DNA from: Gammaproteobacteria bacterium RIFOXYD12_FULL_61_37
GTDB lineage: Bacteria; Pseudomonadota; Gammaproteobacteria; Chromatiales; Chromatiaceae
Length of the DNA stretch: 39,446 nt
Reading direction: 5' to 3'
NCBI GenBank assembly: GCA_001801995.1
Contig: MGZB01000029.1
Coordinates: forward strand, 1-39,446
This document shows positions 1 through 10,033 of this stretch, one piece after another (position 1 is the stretch's first letter; each line of letters starts with the position of its first letter). The translations under genes and the position numbers were made by a program. The notes beneath the pieces were generated by a model. That model was not told the DNA's origin, ran no database searches, and saw only the letters and a program-made list of their open reading frames with translations.

Positions 1-64
1 GATAAATGGGATTTATGTCAATCGGCTTCACTTTTCGCGTGGGCTGAGACCTTGGTAACCATAA

Positions 65-1465
<1,401 letters not shown>

Positions 1466-1474
1466 GTTGCGCCG

Positions 1475-1765
1475 ATGCGCTGGCTGCTCATTCTGCTGAC
1501 GGTTATCTTCCTGTTCCTCCAGTTCAATCTCTGGGTGGGCAAGGGCAGTCTGGCGGAGGTGAGCAACATCAAACGGAGCAATGAGTCGCTGGAGGCCGAG
1601 GTGGAGCGGAAGCGCGACCTGAACCGCCATCTCGGCGCCGAGGTGATCGACCTCAAGTCCGGGCACGAGGCGGTCGAAGAACGCGCCCGGAACGAATTGG
1701 GCATGATCCGCGACGGCGAGACCTTCTACCAGATCGTCGAGCCGGAGCCGAAAAAGGGTGACTGA
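1475..1765 (+). CDS. ftsB: Cell division protein FtsB
   Basis: Small bitopic inner-membrane protein of the divisome that forms the FtsQ-FtsB-FtsL subcomplex. The 96-residue product has a hydrophobic N-terminal segment (about residues 3-20), then a periplasmic coiled coil rich in Glu, Arg and Leu (about 28-70), and the typical ARNELGMIRDGETFYQIV tail at about residues 70-87. It starts 9 bases after eno stops and overlaps ispD by 8 bases, so it is very likely co-transcribed and translationally coupled. The eno-ftsB-ispD order is the usual one in gammaproteobacteria. Confidence 0.96.
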   Translation: MRWLLILLTVIFLFLQFNLWVGKGSLAEVSNIKRSNESLEAEVERKRDLNRHLGAEVIDLKSGHEAVEERARNELGMIRDGETFYQIVEPEPKKGD

Positions 1766-2453
1766 GCGCTACTGGGCCGTCATTCCCGCCGCCGGTGTCG
1801 GACGCCGCATGGGCTCAGGCATCCCCAAGCAGTACCTGCCCCTCTGCGGCAAGACCGTGATCGAACAGACCATCGGCAGCCTGCTCGAACACCCCGCCAT
1901 CGCAAAGGTGGTAGTCGCCCTCTCCGCCAAGGACGGCTGGTGGAGCGGGACCGCCTATGCCAATCATCCCCAGGTCATGCGCGCCACCGGCGGGGAAGAG
2001 CGTTGCCACTCGGTGCTCAACGCCCTGGTGGTGCTCGCCGGCGAGGCAAACCCGGAGGACTGGGTCCTGGTCCATGACGCCGCCCGGCCCTGCCTGCGCC
2101 CTGATGACCTGTCTCTGTTGATCGAGACCCTGCGCGGCCATCCCGCCGGCGGCCTGCTGGGCATGCCGGTTCGCGATACCATGAAGCGGACCGATGCCCT
2201 GAACGGGGTGAAAGAAACAGTCTCCCGCGAACGGCTCTGGCATGCCTACACCCCTCAGATGTTCCGGCTGGGACTGCTGCGCAAGGCCCTCTCCGAGGCC
2301 CTGGCCAGGGGGGACTTGGTCACCGACGACGCCTCAGCCATGGAATTGGCCGGCCACATTCCCTTGATGGTGGAAGGACAGGCCGGCAACATCAAAATCA
2401 CCCAGCCGGAGGATTTGGAATTGGCCAGGTTCTATTTGGAATTCCGGAGTTGA
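1758..2453 (+). CDS. ispD: 2-C-methyl-D-erythritol 4-phosphate cytidylyltransferase
   Basis: Third enzyme of the MEP isoprenoid pathway; it transfers CMP from CTP to 2-C-methyl-D-erythritol 4-phosphate. The 231-residue product starts at a GTG (1758) inside the end of ftsB. The nucleotidyltransferase motif AAGVGRRMGSGIPKQYL lies near residues 11-27, VHDAARP near 107-113, and a TDDASAME stretch near 190. It is followed 3 bases later by ispF, the usual pairing. Confidence 0.97.
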   Translation: MTERYWAVIPAAGVGRRMGSGIPKQYLPLCGKTVIEQTIGSLLEHPAIAKVVVALSAKDGWWSGTAYANHPQVMRATGGEERCHSVLNALVVLAGEANPEDWVLVHDAARPCLRPDDLSLLIETLRGHPAGGLLGMPVRDTMKRTDALNGVKETVSRERLWHAYTPQMFRLGLLRKALSEALARGDLVTDDASAMELAGHIPLMVEGQAGNIKITQPEDLELARFYLEFRS

Positions 2454-2456
2454 CCC

Positions 2457-2927
2457 ATGCGCATTGGACAAGGCATTGATGCCCACCGCTTTGCCGAGGG
2501 GCGGAAACTCATCCTCGGCGGGGTGGAGATCGATCATCCCCAGGGGATGGCGGCCCATTCCGACGGGGATGTGGTGCTGCATGCCCTTTGTGATGCCTTG
2601 CTCGGCGCTGCGGGGATGGGCGACATCGGTCGCCACTTTCCCGACAATGACCCGGCCTACGCGGGCATCGACAGCCGTATCCTGCTGAGGGACGTGGTCA
2701 AGCGGCTCCATCAGGCGCGGCTCTCGGTCCATAACGCCGATATCACCATCGTCGCCCAGCGGCCCCGGATGGCCCCGCATATCGAGGCCATGCGGACCAG
2801 CATCGCCGAGGATCTGCACCTCCCGGCCGAGCGCGTCAACGTCAAGGCGACGACCACGGAGCAGATGGGCTTCACCGGACGGGGCGAAGGGATTGCCGCC
2901 TTTGCCGTCGTGCTGCTCAATGACTGA
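2457..2927 (+). CDS. ispF: 2-C-methyl-D-erythritol 2,4-cyclodiphosphate synthase
   Basis: MEP-pathway enzyme that cyclises CDP-ME 2-phosphate to MEcPP with release of CMP. The 156-residue product has the family's normal length. It shows the N-terminal [11 protein letters not shown] zinc-binding motif, the [19 protein letters not shown] stretch, and the C-terminal [20 protein letters not shown] segment. It lies 3 bases after ispD and overlaps truD by 8 bases. Confidence 0.98.
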   Translation: MRIGQGIDAHRFAEGRKLILGGVEIDHPQGMAAHSDGDVVLHALCDALLGAAGMGDIGRHFPDNDPAYAGIDSRILLRDVVKRLHQARLSVHNADITIVAQRPRMAPHIEAMRTSIAEDLHLPAERVNVKATTTEQMGFTGRGEGIAAFAVVLLND

Positions 2928-3987
2928 TCTCATCACCTTGCCGGACTGGCCCCGCGCCCATGGTGGGTTCGTGGGGCGGGCGCTGTTGCGGGCCGAGCCG
3001 GAGGACTTTTTCGTCGATGAGCGGCTTGGTTTTCCCTTGAATGGAACAGGCGATCAGGTCTGGCTGCGGCTGGAGAAGCGCAACAGCAACACGGCCTGGA
3101 TTGCGGGCCGGATCGCCGGATTCGTCGGCGTGGATGAGCTGGACGTGGGGTTCTCGGGCCTCAAGGACCGCCGCGCCCTTACGCGCCAGTGGTTCTCCGT
3201 CTCCCTGGGCGGCCGGCCCGAGCCTGATTGGAGCGGGCTGGCAACCGAGGACTTGACCCTGCTCGAAGTCGGGCGCCATGACCGCAAGCTGCGCCGGGGT
3301 ACACATCTCGCGAACCGGTTTCATATACGGTTGCGCCATTTCGAGGGTGATCGCGAGGCCTGCGGTCACACCCTGGCCCAGATCCAAGGCAAGGGCTTTC
3401 CCAACTACTTTGGCGAGCAGCGTTTCGGCATCGGCAACGGCAATCTTGCCGCCGCGCGGCAATGGTTCGCCGGCGGCGTCAAGCCGAAGCGCGCCGAGCA
3501 GAGTTACTACCTCTCCGCCGTCCGGTCGCTGCTTTTCAACCGGGTGCTGGCCCGCCGGGTAGAGCTGGACAACTGGGATCGCCCTTTGCCGGGCGATCTG
3601 ATGATCGCCGCCGATTCCGGTCAGTGTTTTCCCCTCTTCAAGATCGACGACGCCATCCAGGAACGTTGCACCCGCCGGGAAATCCATCCCACCGGTCCCC
3701 TCTATGGGACGGGGGAACCCAGAGCCTCCCGCGAGGCGGGCGGTATGGAGGCGTCGATCCTGGCCGAAGAGCCGTTCTGGGTCCAGGGGCTCGACGCCCA
3801 GCGCATGCGTCCCGACCGCCGCGCCTTGCGCGCCTTGGCGGATGGCCTGGAGTGGTCGTTCGAGGGAGATGCCTTGATGCTTTCCTTCGAATTGCCGGCG
3901 GGGGCCTATGCCACCGCCCTGCTGCGGGAGATTGCCCAGTATCGCCAACCCGCCCCCATACAGGCCCAAGGCCAATGCTCCAATTGA
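2920..3987 (+). CDS. truD: tRNA pseudouridine(13) synthase TruD
   Basis: Modifies U13 of tRNA-Glu to pseudouridine. The 355-residue product has the usual TruD length. It shows the [17 protein letters not shown] catalytic region (Asp of KDR), the [13 protein letters not shown] motif, and a C-terminal [16 protein letters not shown] stretch. The ATG at 2920 overlaps the ispF stop (ATGACTGA), which argues for coupling and for this start over one 27 bases upstream. In many gammaproteobacteria truD is followed by surE and pcm; here the operon ends and accessory genes follow. Confidence 0.96.
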   Translation: MTDLITLPDWPRAHGGFVGRALLRAEPEDFFVDERLGFPLNGTGDQVWLRLEKRNSNTAWIAGRIAGFVGVDELDVGFSGLKDRRALTRQWFSVSLGGRPEPDWSGLATEDLTLLEVGRHDRKLRRGTHLANRFHIRLRHFEGDREACGHTLAQIQGKGFPNYFGEQRFGIGNGNLAAARQWFAGGVKPKRAEQSYYLSAVRSLLFNRVLARRVELDNWDRPLPGDLMIAADSGQCFPLFKIDDAIQERCTRREIHPTGPLYGTGEPRASREAGGMEASILAEEPFWVQGLDAQRMRPDRRALRALADGLEWSFEGDALMLSFELPAGAYATALLREIAQYRQPAPIQAQGQCSN

Positions 3988-4116
3988 CGGAATCCCTCTT
4001 CTTCCGCAGGCTTTCATGAGCAGGGCATCTATCGCCCGTTTGCCGCATAATCATTAACCTAGAAACCTCATTTCCGTCCTTCGGTCCGTAACCGGTGCAT
4101 CCTTACACCACTTCTC

Positions 4117-4148
4117 AACCGCCAAGGGCGCAAAGAACGCAAAGAAAA
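4117..4148. repeat. Dispersed-repeat fragment (AACCGCCAAGGGCGCAAAG type)
   Basis: The stretch is a purine-rich iterated motif (aaccgccaagggcgcaaag, then aacgcaaagaaaa). It resembles a short intergenic repeat I recall as common in many proteobacterial genomes. It sits in the gap between truD and the next gene and codes for nothing obvious. Only one copy is in the window, so the repeat call rests on recall. Confidence 0.4.
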
Positions 4149-4206
4149 CATGAGAATAATGAAGGGTCGCCGAGCGCGAGTGCCGAGAATCAACCGAGGA
4201 GATGCC

Positions 4207-5568
4207 ATGAACAAAGAGAGCTCTGACTTTCTGACCATCGATGCCGCCAACGGCATCACCACCATCGACGGACAGCCGATGGTATTTCACTGCAACCATT
4301 TCAATCGCACCCTGCAGAACACCGTCGAGAACTGCCGCCACATCGACAACGAGGGGATTCTGATCCGTTCCGCTGCCGAGGTGACCTTTCTGGGGATGCG
4401 GGAGCACTTCAAGGCCCAGCCTTGGCTGACCCTGGACGAGCAGCTTCGTTACGCGGAACGGCTCTACAGCTACTGCGGCTTCGGCCTGCTGCCCTTGGCG
4501 GACGCGGTCAAATCGTCTAGCGGGGCGGGCGACTACAGTGTGAACACCCACTCCTCCCACTACGGGCGGGCCTTGGCGCTCAACTTCGAGAAGCGGCGCG
4601 TGGCGGGCGAATATTTTGATCTGGGTTTCGCCATCGGCGCCCTCTCCGCAGCCTTCAACCGGCCCTTCAGCGGGCAACTGACCCAGGAGTCGATCTCGCT
4701 CAAGGGCAACCGGACCAGCTTTCGTCTGACCTCGGGTGGCGACGACTTCGCCTATCTGTTCGATTTGAAGGATCGTCTCCCGGCCCTCGCCGGGGCGCGC
4801 GGCATGACCTCACCGATCCCCGGCCGCGCGGTGGCAAGTAATATCGATGAAGAGGCAGTCATCGAGGGCGTAAGGCAAGCGCCCCTGTTCGGCAACAACT
4901 TCGGCCTGATCCCGGCCTTCGGTGTGGAGCTGACCCGCCACTACGCCGACTACTACAACCTGATCTCCTTCCGCTTCGAGCAGGCCCTGGCCGAGGTTTT
5001 GAAGAACCGCCCGAGCCTGACCGACCTGCTGGTCTACGATTACCCGGCACTGTTTCACTACAAGCAGTACATCAACCTGGAGGGCATGGCCCTCTCTCGC
5101 ACCCTGCTGATCGAGGCGGGCCATATCTGCGGCTTCAACACCATGGGCGGGATCATGAGCTCGGAGGCCTGGGATGGGCTGGTGAGCCCCATGATCCAGA
5201 ACCGCGAGGACTGGCTGCACGGCATCATTGCCGTGATCAACGCCCTCGGCTGGGGCGTCTGGCGGGTCGCCGAACTGGTCCCGAACGAGCGTCTGGTGGT
5301 GCGCGTCTGGCGCTCTTACGAATCCCTGGGCTATCTGCGCTGGTTCGGACAGGCCGATCACCCGGTGGATTATCTGGTGACCGGGGTAGCTGCCTCCCTC
5401 ATGAACCTGTTCTACGAGGGGGACATTACCCGCCATCCCCGGCTTGATCTGAACTACTACTACCAAATCAACCGTTCGGCCAACTCCTTCTGGGGAGAAC
5501 AGACCCTGTGCCTGGCCATGGGGCACGATTTCTCCGAAGTGGCCGTCACCCGCCGCAAGCGGGGCTGA
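4207..5568 (+). CDS. Tandem V4R-like domain protein of unknown function
   Basis: A 453-residue soluble protein with no signal peptide or clear membrane segment. The ATG at 4207 is preceded by a strong gaggag ribosome binding site. The C-terminal half (about 300-450) reads like a V4R (4-vinyl reductase) ligand-binding fold: a helical GHICGFNTMGGI region, a WGVWRVAELVP strand, RVWRSYES, a GVAASLMNLFYEGD helix and a final EQTLCLAMGHDFSEVAVTR strand pair, comparable to the family's ExxCxxxGxxxCxF ending. The first half shows a similar but more diverged series (SHYGRALALNFEKRR, DLGFAIGALSAAF, QESISLKGNRTSFRL), which suggests an internal duplication. V4R domains usually sense small ligands. No partner gene is evident and no function is assigned. 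Confidence 0.55.
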   Translation: MNKESSDFLTIDAANGITTIDGQPMVFHCNHFNRTLQNTVENCRHIDNEGILIRSAAEVTFLGMREHFKAQPWLTLDEQLRYAERLYSYCGFGLLPLADAVKSSSGAGDYSVNTHSSHYGRALALNFEKRRVAGEYFDLGFAIGALSAAFNRPFSGQLTQESISLKGNRTSFRLTSGGDDFAYLFDLKDRLPALAGARGMTSPIPGRAVASNIDEEAVIEGVRQAPLFGNNFGLIPAFGVELTRHYADYYNLISFRFEQALAEVLKNRPSLTDLLVYDYPALFHYKQYINLEGMALSRTLLIEAGHICGFNTMGGIMSSEAWDGLVSPMIQNREDWLHGIIAVINALGWGVWRVAELVPNERLVVRVWRSYESLGYLRWFGQADHPVDYLVTGVAASLMNLFYEGDITRHPRLDLNYYYQINRSANSFWGEQTLCLAMGHDFSEVAVTRRKRG

Positions 5569-5581
5569 TGCCGCTTGCCGT

Positions 5582-5599
5582 GCCTCCAGGGATGGAGGC
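5582..5599 (+). terminator. Possible weak terminator hairpin
   Basis: GCCTCC and GGAGGC form a 6-bp stem around a 6-base loop, followed by ggtcttgtcc, a poor U-tract. It lies 13 bases after the V4R-like gene stops and before the DUF2333 gene. A weak terminator or processing hairpin is possible. Confidence 0.3.
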
Positions 5600-5685
5600 G
5601 GTCTTGTCCTCCCGCTGCAATCGGCGGATCATGACCTCAGATTTGGGGGGTGATTCCCTCCAGCCGTTCAGCGAAAGGAGATCCC

Positions 5686-6744
5686 ATGGCCCCGTTCAAC
5701 GACACCACCAGCCGCAGCAAGCAACTGCTTGGTCTTTATCACCCCAGCACCTGGAAAGAGAAGGGCCTGCTCTGGACCCTGGGCCTGTTCCTGGGGACTT
5801 ACCTCGTCGTGGTTGGCTTGCTTGGGTCCTATTGGAGCAACGAGCCCGATCTCTTCGATGTGGTGGAGAGCGCAAAGGAGATGGCGGCGGATAGAAAGGA
5901 ACAGGTGGTGAACGGCTATACCACCACCGCCACCCTGATCCGGGTGGCGGGCACCCTGCTCGACAAGCCCGGCGGCTATTTGAGCAATGACATCTCCCCG
6001 CCGGGGGTCTTCATGGATAACATTCCGGAGTGGGAATTCGGCGTACTGGTGCAGGTGCGCGACTTGGCGCGGACGTTGCGCAACGACTTCAGCCGGTCTC
6101 AGTCCCAATCCACCGAGGACAAGGACCTGATCGTCGCCGAGCCCCATTTCAACTACGACAACAGCTCCTGGATCTTTCCCTCCACCGAAAGCGAATACCG
6201 GGCGGCCATCGAGGCGATGAAGGGTTATCTGGCGCGGCTAAGCGATCCCCAGCACCAGAATGCCCAGTTCTATTCCCGCGCCGACAACCTGCGCGATTGG
6301 CTGGCTCAGGTGGAGAAGCGCCTGGGTTCCTTGTCGCAACGGCTCAGCGCCAGCGTCGGACAGGAGCGGCTCAATACCGATCTGGCGGGCGATAGCGGCG
6401 CCGAGCAATCCACGGCCACCCCTGCCCAGCAGTTCAACAAAACCCCCTGGATGAAGATCGACAACGTCTTCTACGAGGCGCGCGGCCATGCCTGGGCGCT
6501 GCTGCACTTGCTGAAGGCGGTGGAAAAGGATTTCGGCGGGGTGCTGGACAAGAAGAACGCACGCATCAGCCTGCAACAGATCATTCGTGAGCTGGAATCC
6601 ACCCAACAGGGGGTGTGGAGCCCAATGATCCTCAACGGTAGCGGTTTCGGCTTCGTCGCCAACCACTCCTTGGTCATGGCCTCCTATCTGTCGCGCGCCA
6701 ATGCGGCGGTAATCGACCTGCGGCGGTTGCTGGAGCAGGGTTGA
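5686..6744 (+). CDS. DUF2333 family membrane protein
   Basis: The 352-residue product starts at the ATG at 5686, with an aaaggag ribosome binding site six bases upstream. Residues about 25-47 form one transmembrane helix (LLWTLGLFLGTYLVVVGLLG), and the rest is probably periplasmic. The overall pattern, N-terminal anchor, conserved GYTTTATLIRVAGTLLDKPGGYLSND segment and C-terminal NGSGFGFVANHSLVMASYLSRANAAVIDLRRLL, matches proteins I know as DUF2333. Their function is not established. It follows the V4R-like gene on the same strand; co-transcription is possible. Confidence 0.75.
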   Translation: MAPFNDTTSRSKQLLGLYHPSTWKEKGLLWTLGLFLGTYLVVVGLLGSYWSNEPDLFDVVESAKEMAADRKEQVVNGYTTTATLIRVAGTLLDKPGGYLSNDISPPGVFMDNIPEWEFGVLVQVRDLARTLRNDFSRSQSQSTEDKDLIVAEPHFNYDNSSWIFPSTESEYRAAIEAMKGYLARLSDPQHQNAQFYSRADNLRDWLAQVEKRLGSLSQRLSASVGQERLNTDLAGDSGAEQSTATPAQQFNKTPWMKIDNVFYEARGHAWALLHLLKAVEKDFGGVLDKKNARISLQQIIRELESTQQGVWSPMILNGSGFGFVANHSLVMASYLSRANAAVIDLRRLLEQG

Positions 6745-6772
6745 AGCCGGGGACGGAAATGATGGGAAGCGC

Positions 6773-6970
6773 TCACCCCTTTTCCGTGAGCCCAAAAGAC
6801 TCGCGAACGGTCAGCAGGTTACGGCAGAAAAGACCGTAGGCCACGTCAAGGGCGAACTGGAAGCTGTCGAAATAGCGCTCACGCTCGATCTCATGCCGCA
6901 ATTCGGGGTCCTTCAGGCAGGCCTCGTTCACCAGGGCGCTGAACCCCATTTTTGACATCGTTCTGTTCAT
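6773..6970 (-). CDS. Small hypothetical protein (65 aa)
   Basis: A 65-residue, mostly helical and charged protein with no signal peptide. The ATG at 6970 is preceded by a good gaggggg ribosome binding site, which is the main reason to believe it. The sequence (CLKDPELRHEIERERYFDSFQF near residues 19-40) matches no family I recognise. It is convergent with the DUF2333 gene. A GCTCAC/GTGAGC hairpin (6771-6791) overlaps its stop codon and may end transcription from either side. Confidence 0.5.
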   Translation of the reverse strand: MNRTMSKMGFSALVNEACLKDPELRHEIERERYFDSFQFALDVAYGLFCRNLLTVRESFGLTEKG

Positions 6971-7306
6971 GACAGCCCCCTCGCTGTTTCAACCCGCACC
7001 TTGACTTAACAGATAACAGACGAATGGCGGGGCTTCTATTGTACATAGGTACTATTGGCCAACTTCGCCGATATCGGGTCGAATCCCACAGGCACTGCGT
7101 CAAATGACGGAATCCCATGGCCTGCTATCCGCACAAAATACTCGCCGGATCAATATGTTGCGATCGGTCGCCTGGATCGGGGGGATCTATGTCAAGGCTG
7201 TGGGGCGGTGGGCTGGCCTAGACTGATAATCCTTGTATGATTGCCGCGAAAAATGGGCGGGTATGCCCAAGGTGAACTGATAGGCCCAGGCTAAAACGGA
7301 AACCAC
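6971..7306. other. Intergenic region between divergent genes
   Basis: These 336 bases separate the minus-strand 65-aa gene from tonB on the plus strand, so promoters for both should lie here. I see no confident -35/-10 pair. A TACAAT hexamer on the minus strand near 7040 is a candidate -10 for the small gene but lacks a well-spaced -35. A GGGTCGAATCCC palindrome lies at 7077-7088. No RNA gene was recognised. Confidence 0.4.
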
Positions 7307-8029
7307 ATGAACCTGCCGAGGTATCTCGAAATCATCCCCCTTGCGCTCAATGCCAGGCGCCGGTTTCCCTTCCGGGCGGTTTGGTTTCTGATCGCACCCC
7401 TCGCCATGGGGGCAACGCTCGGTCAACTCTGGCTGATGAAGGCCATGATAGAAACGACTGCCGCCGACGAGGCATTCGTGCAACCGCCCGCTCGTATCGT
7501 CTTTGTCTCGAACGATCTGCAAGAGATCAACAACCCCGAACCACCCAGCCCCAGCCAGCAGGCGGAAAAGGAAGAGCCGCAGCCGGAAGAAAAGCCGGCC
7601 GCCAAGGACGAGGATATCCCCCCGGAGCCCATCGAGGCGCCACTACCGCCCGCGAAGGAAAAACCGGCATTGGTAAAGGCCGTCCCCAAGAAGGAGGAAA
7701 AGCCCAAGGACGAAGGGAAGACGGTTGCAAAGAAGGCCGTGGCGTCCTCGGCGGCGGCCATGGCCCGGTTCGATTCCAGCCCACTTTACAGACCCAAACC
7801 CAGTTATCCCTTCTCTGCCCGGCGCGGACGGATCGAAGGCTATGTGCTCCTGCGCTACTGCATCGCCAAGTCGGGGGCGGTTGTAGACGTTGGCGTGATC
7901 GGCGCCAGCCCGCCCGGTATCTTCGAGTCTGCTGCCCTGGACGCCGTGCGGCGCTGGCGTTACCAGCCCCAGCCCATCGACCGGCCGGGGATAAAAACCA
8001 AGATCACCTTCGTTTTGCGTGGGAGCTGA
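7307..8029 (+). CDS. TonB-family energy transducer
   Basis: A 240-residue protein with the three-part TonB layout. An N-terminal inner-membrane anchor lies at about 21-45. A Pro/Lys/Glu-rich periplasm-spanning linker lies at about 80-150 (PEEKPAAKDEDIPPEP, PLPPAKEKP). The C-terminal TonB domain covers about 160-240 (PSYPFSARRGRIEGYVLLRY, AALDAVRRWRYQP, and a final IKTKITFVLRG strand). It would transmit proton-motive force from an ExbB-ExbD complex to an outer-membrane receptor. No exbB, exbD or TonB-dependent receptor lies in the window, so partners must be elsewhere. The ribosome binding site is weak. Confidence 0.9.
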   Translation: MNLPRYLEIIPLALNARRRFPFRAVWFLIAPLAMGATLGQLWLMKAMIETTAADEAFVQPPARIVFVSNDLQEINNPEPPSPSQQAEKEEPQPEEKPAAKDEDIPPEPIEAPLPPAKEKPALVKAVPKKEEKPKDEGKTVAKKAVASSAAAMARFDSSPLYRPKPSYPFSARRGRIEGYVLLRYCIAKSGAVVDVGVIGASPPGIFESAALDAVRRWRYQPQPIDRPGIKTKITFVLRGS

Positions 8030-8145
8030 TGGCGCTCTTCTTTCGAAAAGGGTGCCATCACATGATCAGCCCCGCCCGAGAAAACCGGAACTGGCCTCCC
8101 GGCCCAATCCCCACTATGCTGAATGGGCGTTCGAACGGGAAAGTC

Positions 8146-8475
8146 ATGCCGATGTTCAGGATCTTATTTTTGCTCATGTTTGTCCCCGCCCTGGCGTCGG
8201 CGGGCATGGTATCCATCTGCAAGGACGAAAACGGGAAGGTGACCTTCTCCGATTCCGGGTGCAAGGACCCCAGCGAGCGAGTGGCGCGCACGGCCGGACC
8301 TCAGCCCCACTCCGTCATCAGCAACTTCGGCAGGGCCGAAAGAAGGTCGGAGGCCAGTCCCTTCCCCAGCGCGGGGCAGCCGGAGCCCACTCCTCCGGCT
8401 GGAGGCCTGCCGCCCGGACCGAGAGCGCCGAATCAGCCGCCACCCCCGCTACACCCGCCAAGAATGCTCAGATAG
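8146..8475 (+). CDS. Small secreted DUF4124-like protein
   Basis: A 109-residue product starting at ATG 8146 (MPMFRILFLLMFVPALASAG), a clear signal peptide with cleavage near ALASA. Next comes a short domain (MVSICKDENGKVTFSDSGCKD) with two cysteines and the KDENGKVTFSD core typical of DUF4124-like proteins. The C-terminus is Pro-rich, with a run of four prolines, and probably disordered. It is probably periplasmic; no function is known. Confidence 0.65.
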   Translation: MPMFRILFLLMFVPALASAGMVSICKDENGKVTFSDSGCKDPSERVARTAGPQPHSVISNFGRAERRSEASPFPSAGQPEPTPPAGGLPPGPRAPNQPPPPLHPPRMLR

Positions 8476-8536
8476 GCATTACAGAAAAAACCAGCAGATG
8501 CGCCGACTGTTATCCAAGATGCAATAGGGAATCAGC

Positions 8537-9019
8537 ATGGAAAGAATACTTGTGATATTGCTGGTGATTGCCGTCGGCGCGGTCTATGTCTACAACAACA
8601 AACTGGATCGGCCGATAAGTCCGGATCAAGCAGCGGATATCGTTTTCCTTGAGTCAAGATTGAAAATGACCCTCAAGGACCGGAGTGTCCAACTGGTGGT
8701 CATCGGCAGGGGTCCCAAGAGCCTGGGGTGTATTGCAGGCCCCATCAATTCGCATGTTCAGGACATGTGCAAGGGCAAGGATATCTCCTGCGTAGCCACG
8801 GGAGTCGAGTGCAAGAAAGACGTGGATAACAGATATCAGCGCATGCTGGATAAACAGAAGGCGAGCACCCATTACGTCCACATGGAGAATAAAAACAAAT
8901 CGGCAGCGGGCGTCGTCCTGTTCTGGGGGTTGACCGATAGGGAATCAAAAACGATTTGTGATTATTTGACGCAAAGATTCAGATCGAAGCCAGGGCCAGT
9001 GGAAACGAATTGCATCTGA
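8537..9019 (+). CDS. Hypothetical membrane-anchored, cysteine-rich protein
   Basis: A 160-residue protein with an N-terminal hydrophobic segment (about residues 3-19, ILVILLVIAVGAVYVY). This acts as a signal anchor with the remainder in the periplasm. Six cysteines in the mature part, an even number, suit disulfide bonding. It starts 61 bases after the DUF4124-like gene. I do not recognise the family. A clean start and a coding-like composition support it as a real gene. Confidence 0.6.
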   Translation: MERILVILLVIAVGAVYVYNNKLDRPISPDQAADIVFLESRLKMTLKDRSVQLVVIGRGPKSLGCIAGPINSHVQDMCKGKDISCVATGVECKKDVDNRYQRMLDKQKASTHYVHMENKNKSAAGVVLFWGLTDRESKTICDYLTQRFRSKPGPVETNCI

Positions 9020-9086
9020 ACTGGCTGACGGTGGCTGGGTAATATAGCGACCCTACCCGCCGCTTTGAGCGGCCCACAATTGAAGG

Positions 9087-9105
9087 CCCCCAGCTTTGCC
9101 GGGGG
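9087..9105. terminator. GC-rich hairpin after the 160-aa gene
   Basis: CCCCC (9087-9091) and GGGGG (9101-9105) flank the loop agctttgcc, followed on the plus strand by attgtta. It is 67 bases past the stop of the 160-residue gene. It could end that transcript, but the U-tract is poor. Confidence 0.3.
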
Positions 9106-9212
9106 ATTGTTACTTGGTCCGAACCCTTCGACTCGACAAAATCGCAAGCCCACCGCATTCTGATACGATCTTTCCCGGACAGGATTCACGGATTTCATTC
9201 GTAAAGAAAAAT

Positions 9213-9243
9213 CCTCTGTGTTCTCCGTGTCTCTGTGGTTCAA
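9213..9243. repeat. Dispersed-repeat fragment (CTCTGTGTTCTCCGTGTCTC type)
   Basis: The pyrimidine/G-rich iterated motif (cctctgtgttctccgtgtct, then ctgtggttcaa) resembles a short intergenic repeat I recall from many proteobacteria. It lies 29 bases upstream of pdxJ. Only one copy is in the window, so the repeat call rests on recall. Confidence 0.4.
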
Positions 9244-9271
9244 CTGAGTTTTTAATTGGGGACGATCTTAA

Positions 9272-10033
9272 ATGAGCGAGCACGAGGCAATCCTCCTGGG
9301 GGTCAATATCGACCATGTGGCGACCTTGCGTCAGGCGCGGGGGACACGCTACCCGGAACCGGTCCAGGCCGCGCTGGCGGCGGAACAGGCGGGGGCCGAT
9401 GGCATCACCCTGCACCTGCGGGAGGATCGCCGCCACATCCAGGAGCGCGATGTCGCCATCCTCGCCGGCATGCTGCAAAGCCGCATGAACCTGGAGATGG
9501 CCGCGACCGCCGAGATGCTGGGGATGGCCCTGAAATACCGTCCGGCCGATTGCTGTCTGGTGCCGGAGCGGCGCGAGGAGCTGACCACCGAAGGCGGGCT
9601 CGACGCGGCGGGGAGCCTGGCCCATCTGAAGGACTATTGCGCCACGCTGGCCGAGGCTGGAATTCGGGTGTCCCTCTTCATCGACCCGGACCGCCGGCAG
9701 TTGGAGGCGGCTGTGGCCATCGGAGCACCGGTAGTGGAGATCCATACCGGACGCTATGCCGAGGCGCGAACACCTCATGCGGTTCAGGAGGAACTGCACA
9801 GAATCCTCGATGCCGTCCGCCACGGTCAGAACCTGGGGCTACAGGTCAACGCCGGGCACGGCCTCGACTACCACAACGTGCAGGCCATCGCCGCCATCCC
9901 CGGTGTGCGCGAACTCAACATCGGCCACTCGATCATCTCAAGGGCCATCTTCTCCGGCCTGGACGGCGCCGTGCGCGAGATGAAGCGGTTGATGCGGGAG
10001 GCCGCCGCGATCAGAACCCAGTCTCCCGGATAA
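9272..10033 (+). CDS. pdxJ: Pyridoxine 5'-phosphate synthase
   Basis: Last step of the DXP-dependent vitamin B6 pathway; it condenses 1-deoxyxylulose 5-phosphate with 3-amino-2-oxopropyl phosphate. The 253-residue TIM-barrel protein has the [18 protein letters not shown]-terminus, a THLRED-like HLREDRRHI segment, the [15 protein letters not shown] motif, and the C-terminal [11 protein letters not shown] and [12 protein letters not shown] phosphate-binding loops. In many gammaproteobacteria pdxJ follows recO; here it stands alone. Its last 23 bases overlap, tail to tail, the end of the minus-strand protease/HlyD gene. Confidence 0.97.
   Translation: MSEHEAILLGVNIDHVATLRQARGTRYPEPVQAALAAEQAGADGITLHLREDRRHIQERDVAILAGMLQSRMNLEMAATAEMLGMALKYRPADCCLVPERREELTTEGGLDAAGSLAHLKDYCATLAEAGIRVSLFIDPDRRQLEAAVAIGAPVVEIHTGRYAEARTPHAVQEELHRILDAVRHGQNLGLQVNAGHGLDYHNVQAIAAIPGVRELNIGHSIISRAIFSGLDGAVREMKRLMREAAAIRTQSPG

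Noticed and set aside
7073-7095. A tRNA T-arm-like sequence (GGGTCGAATCCCAC)
   Set aside because: No acceptor stem, D-arm or anticodon arm can be placed around it, and the T-loop is one base short.
9087-9105. A confident Rho-independent terminator
   Set aside because: The stem is only five base pairs and is not followed by a T-run on either strand.
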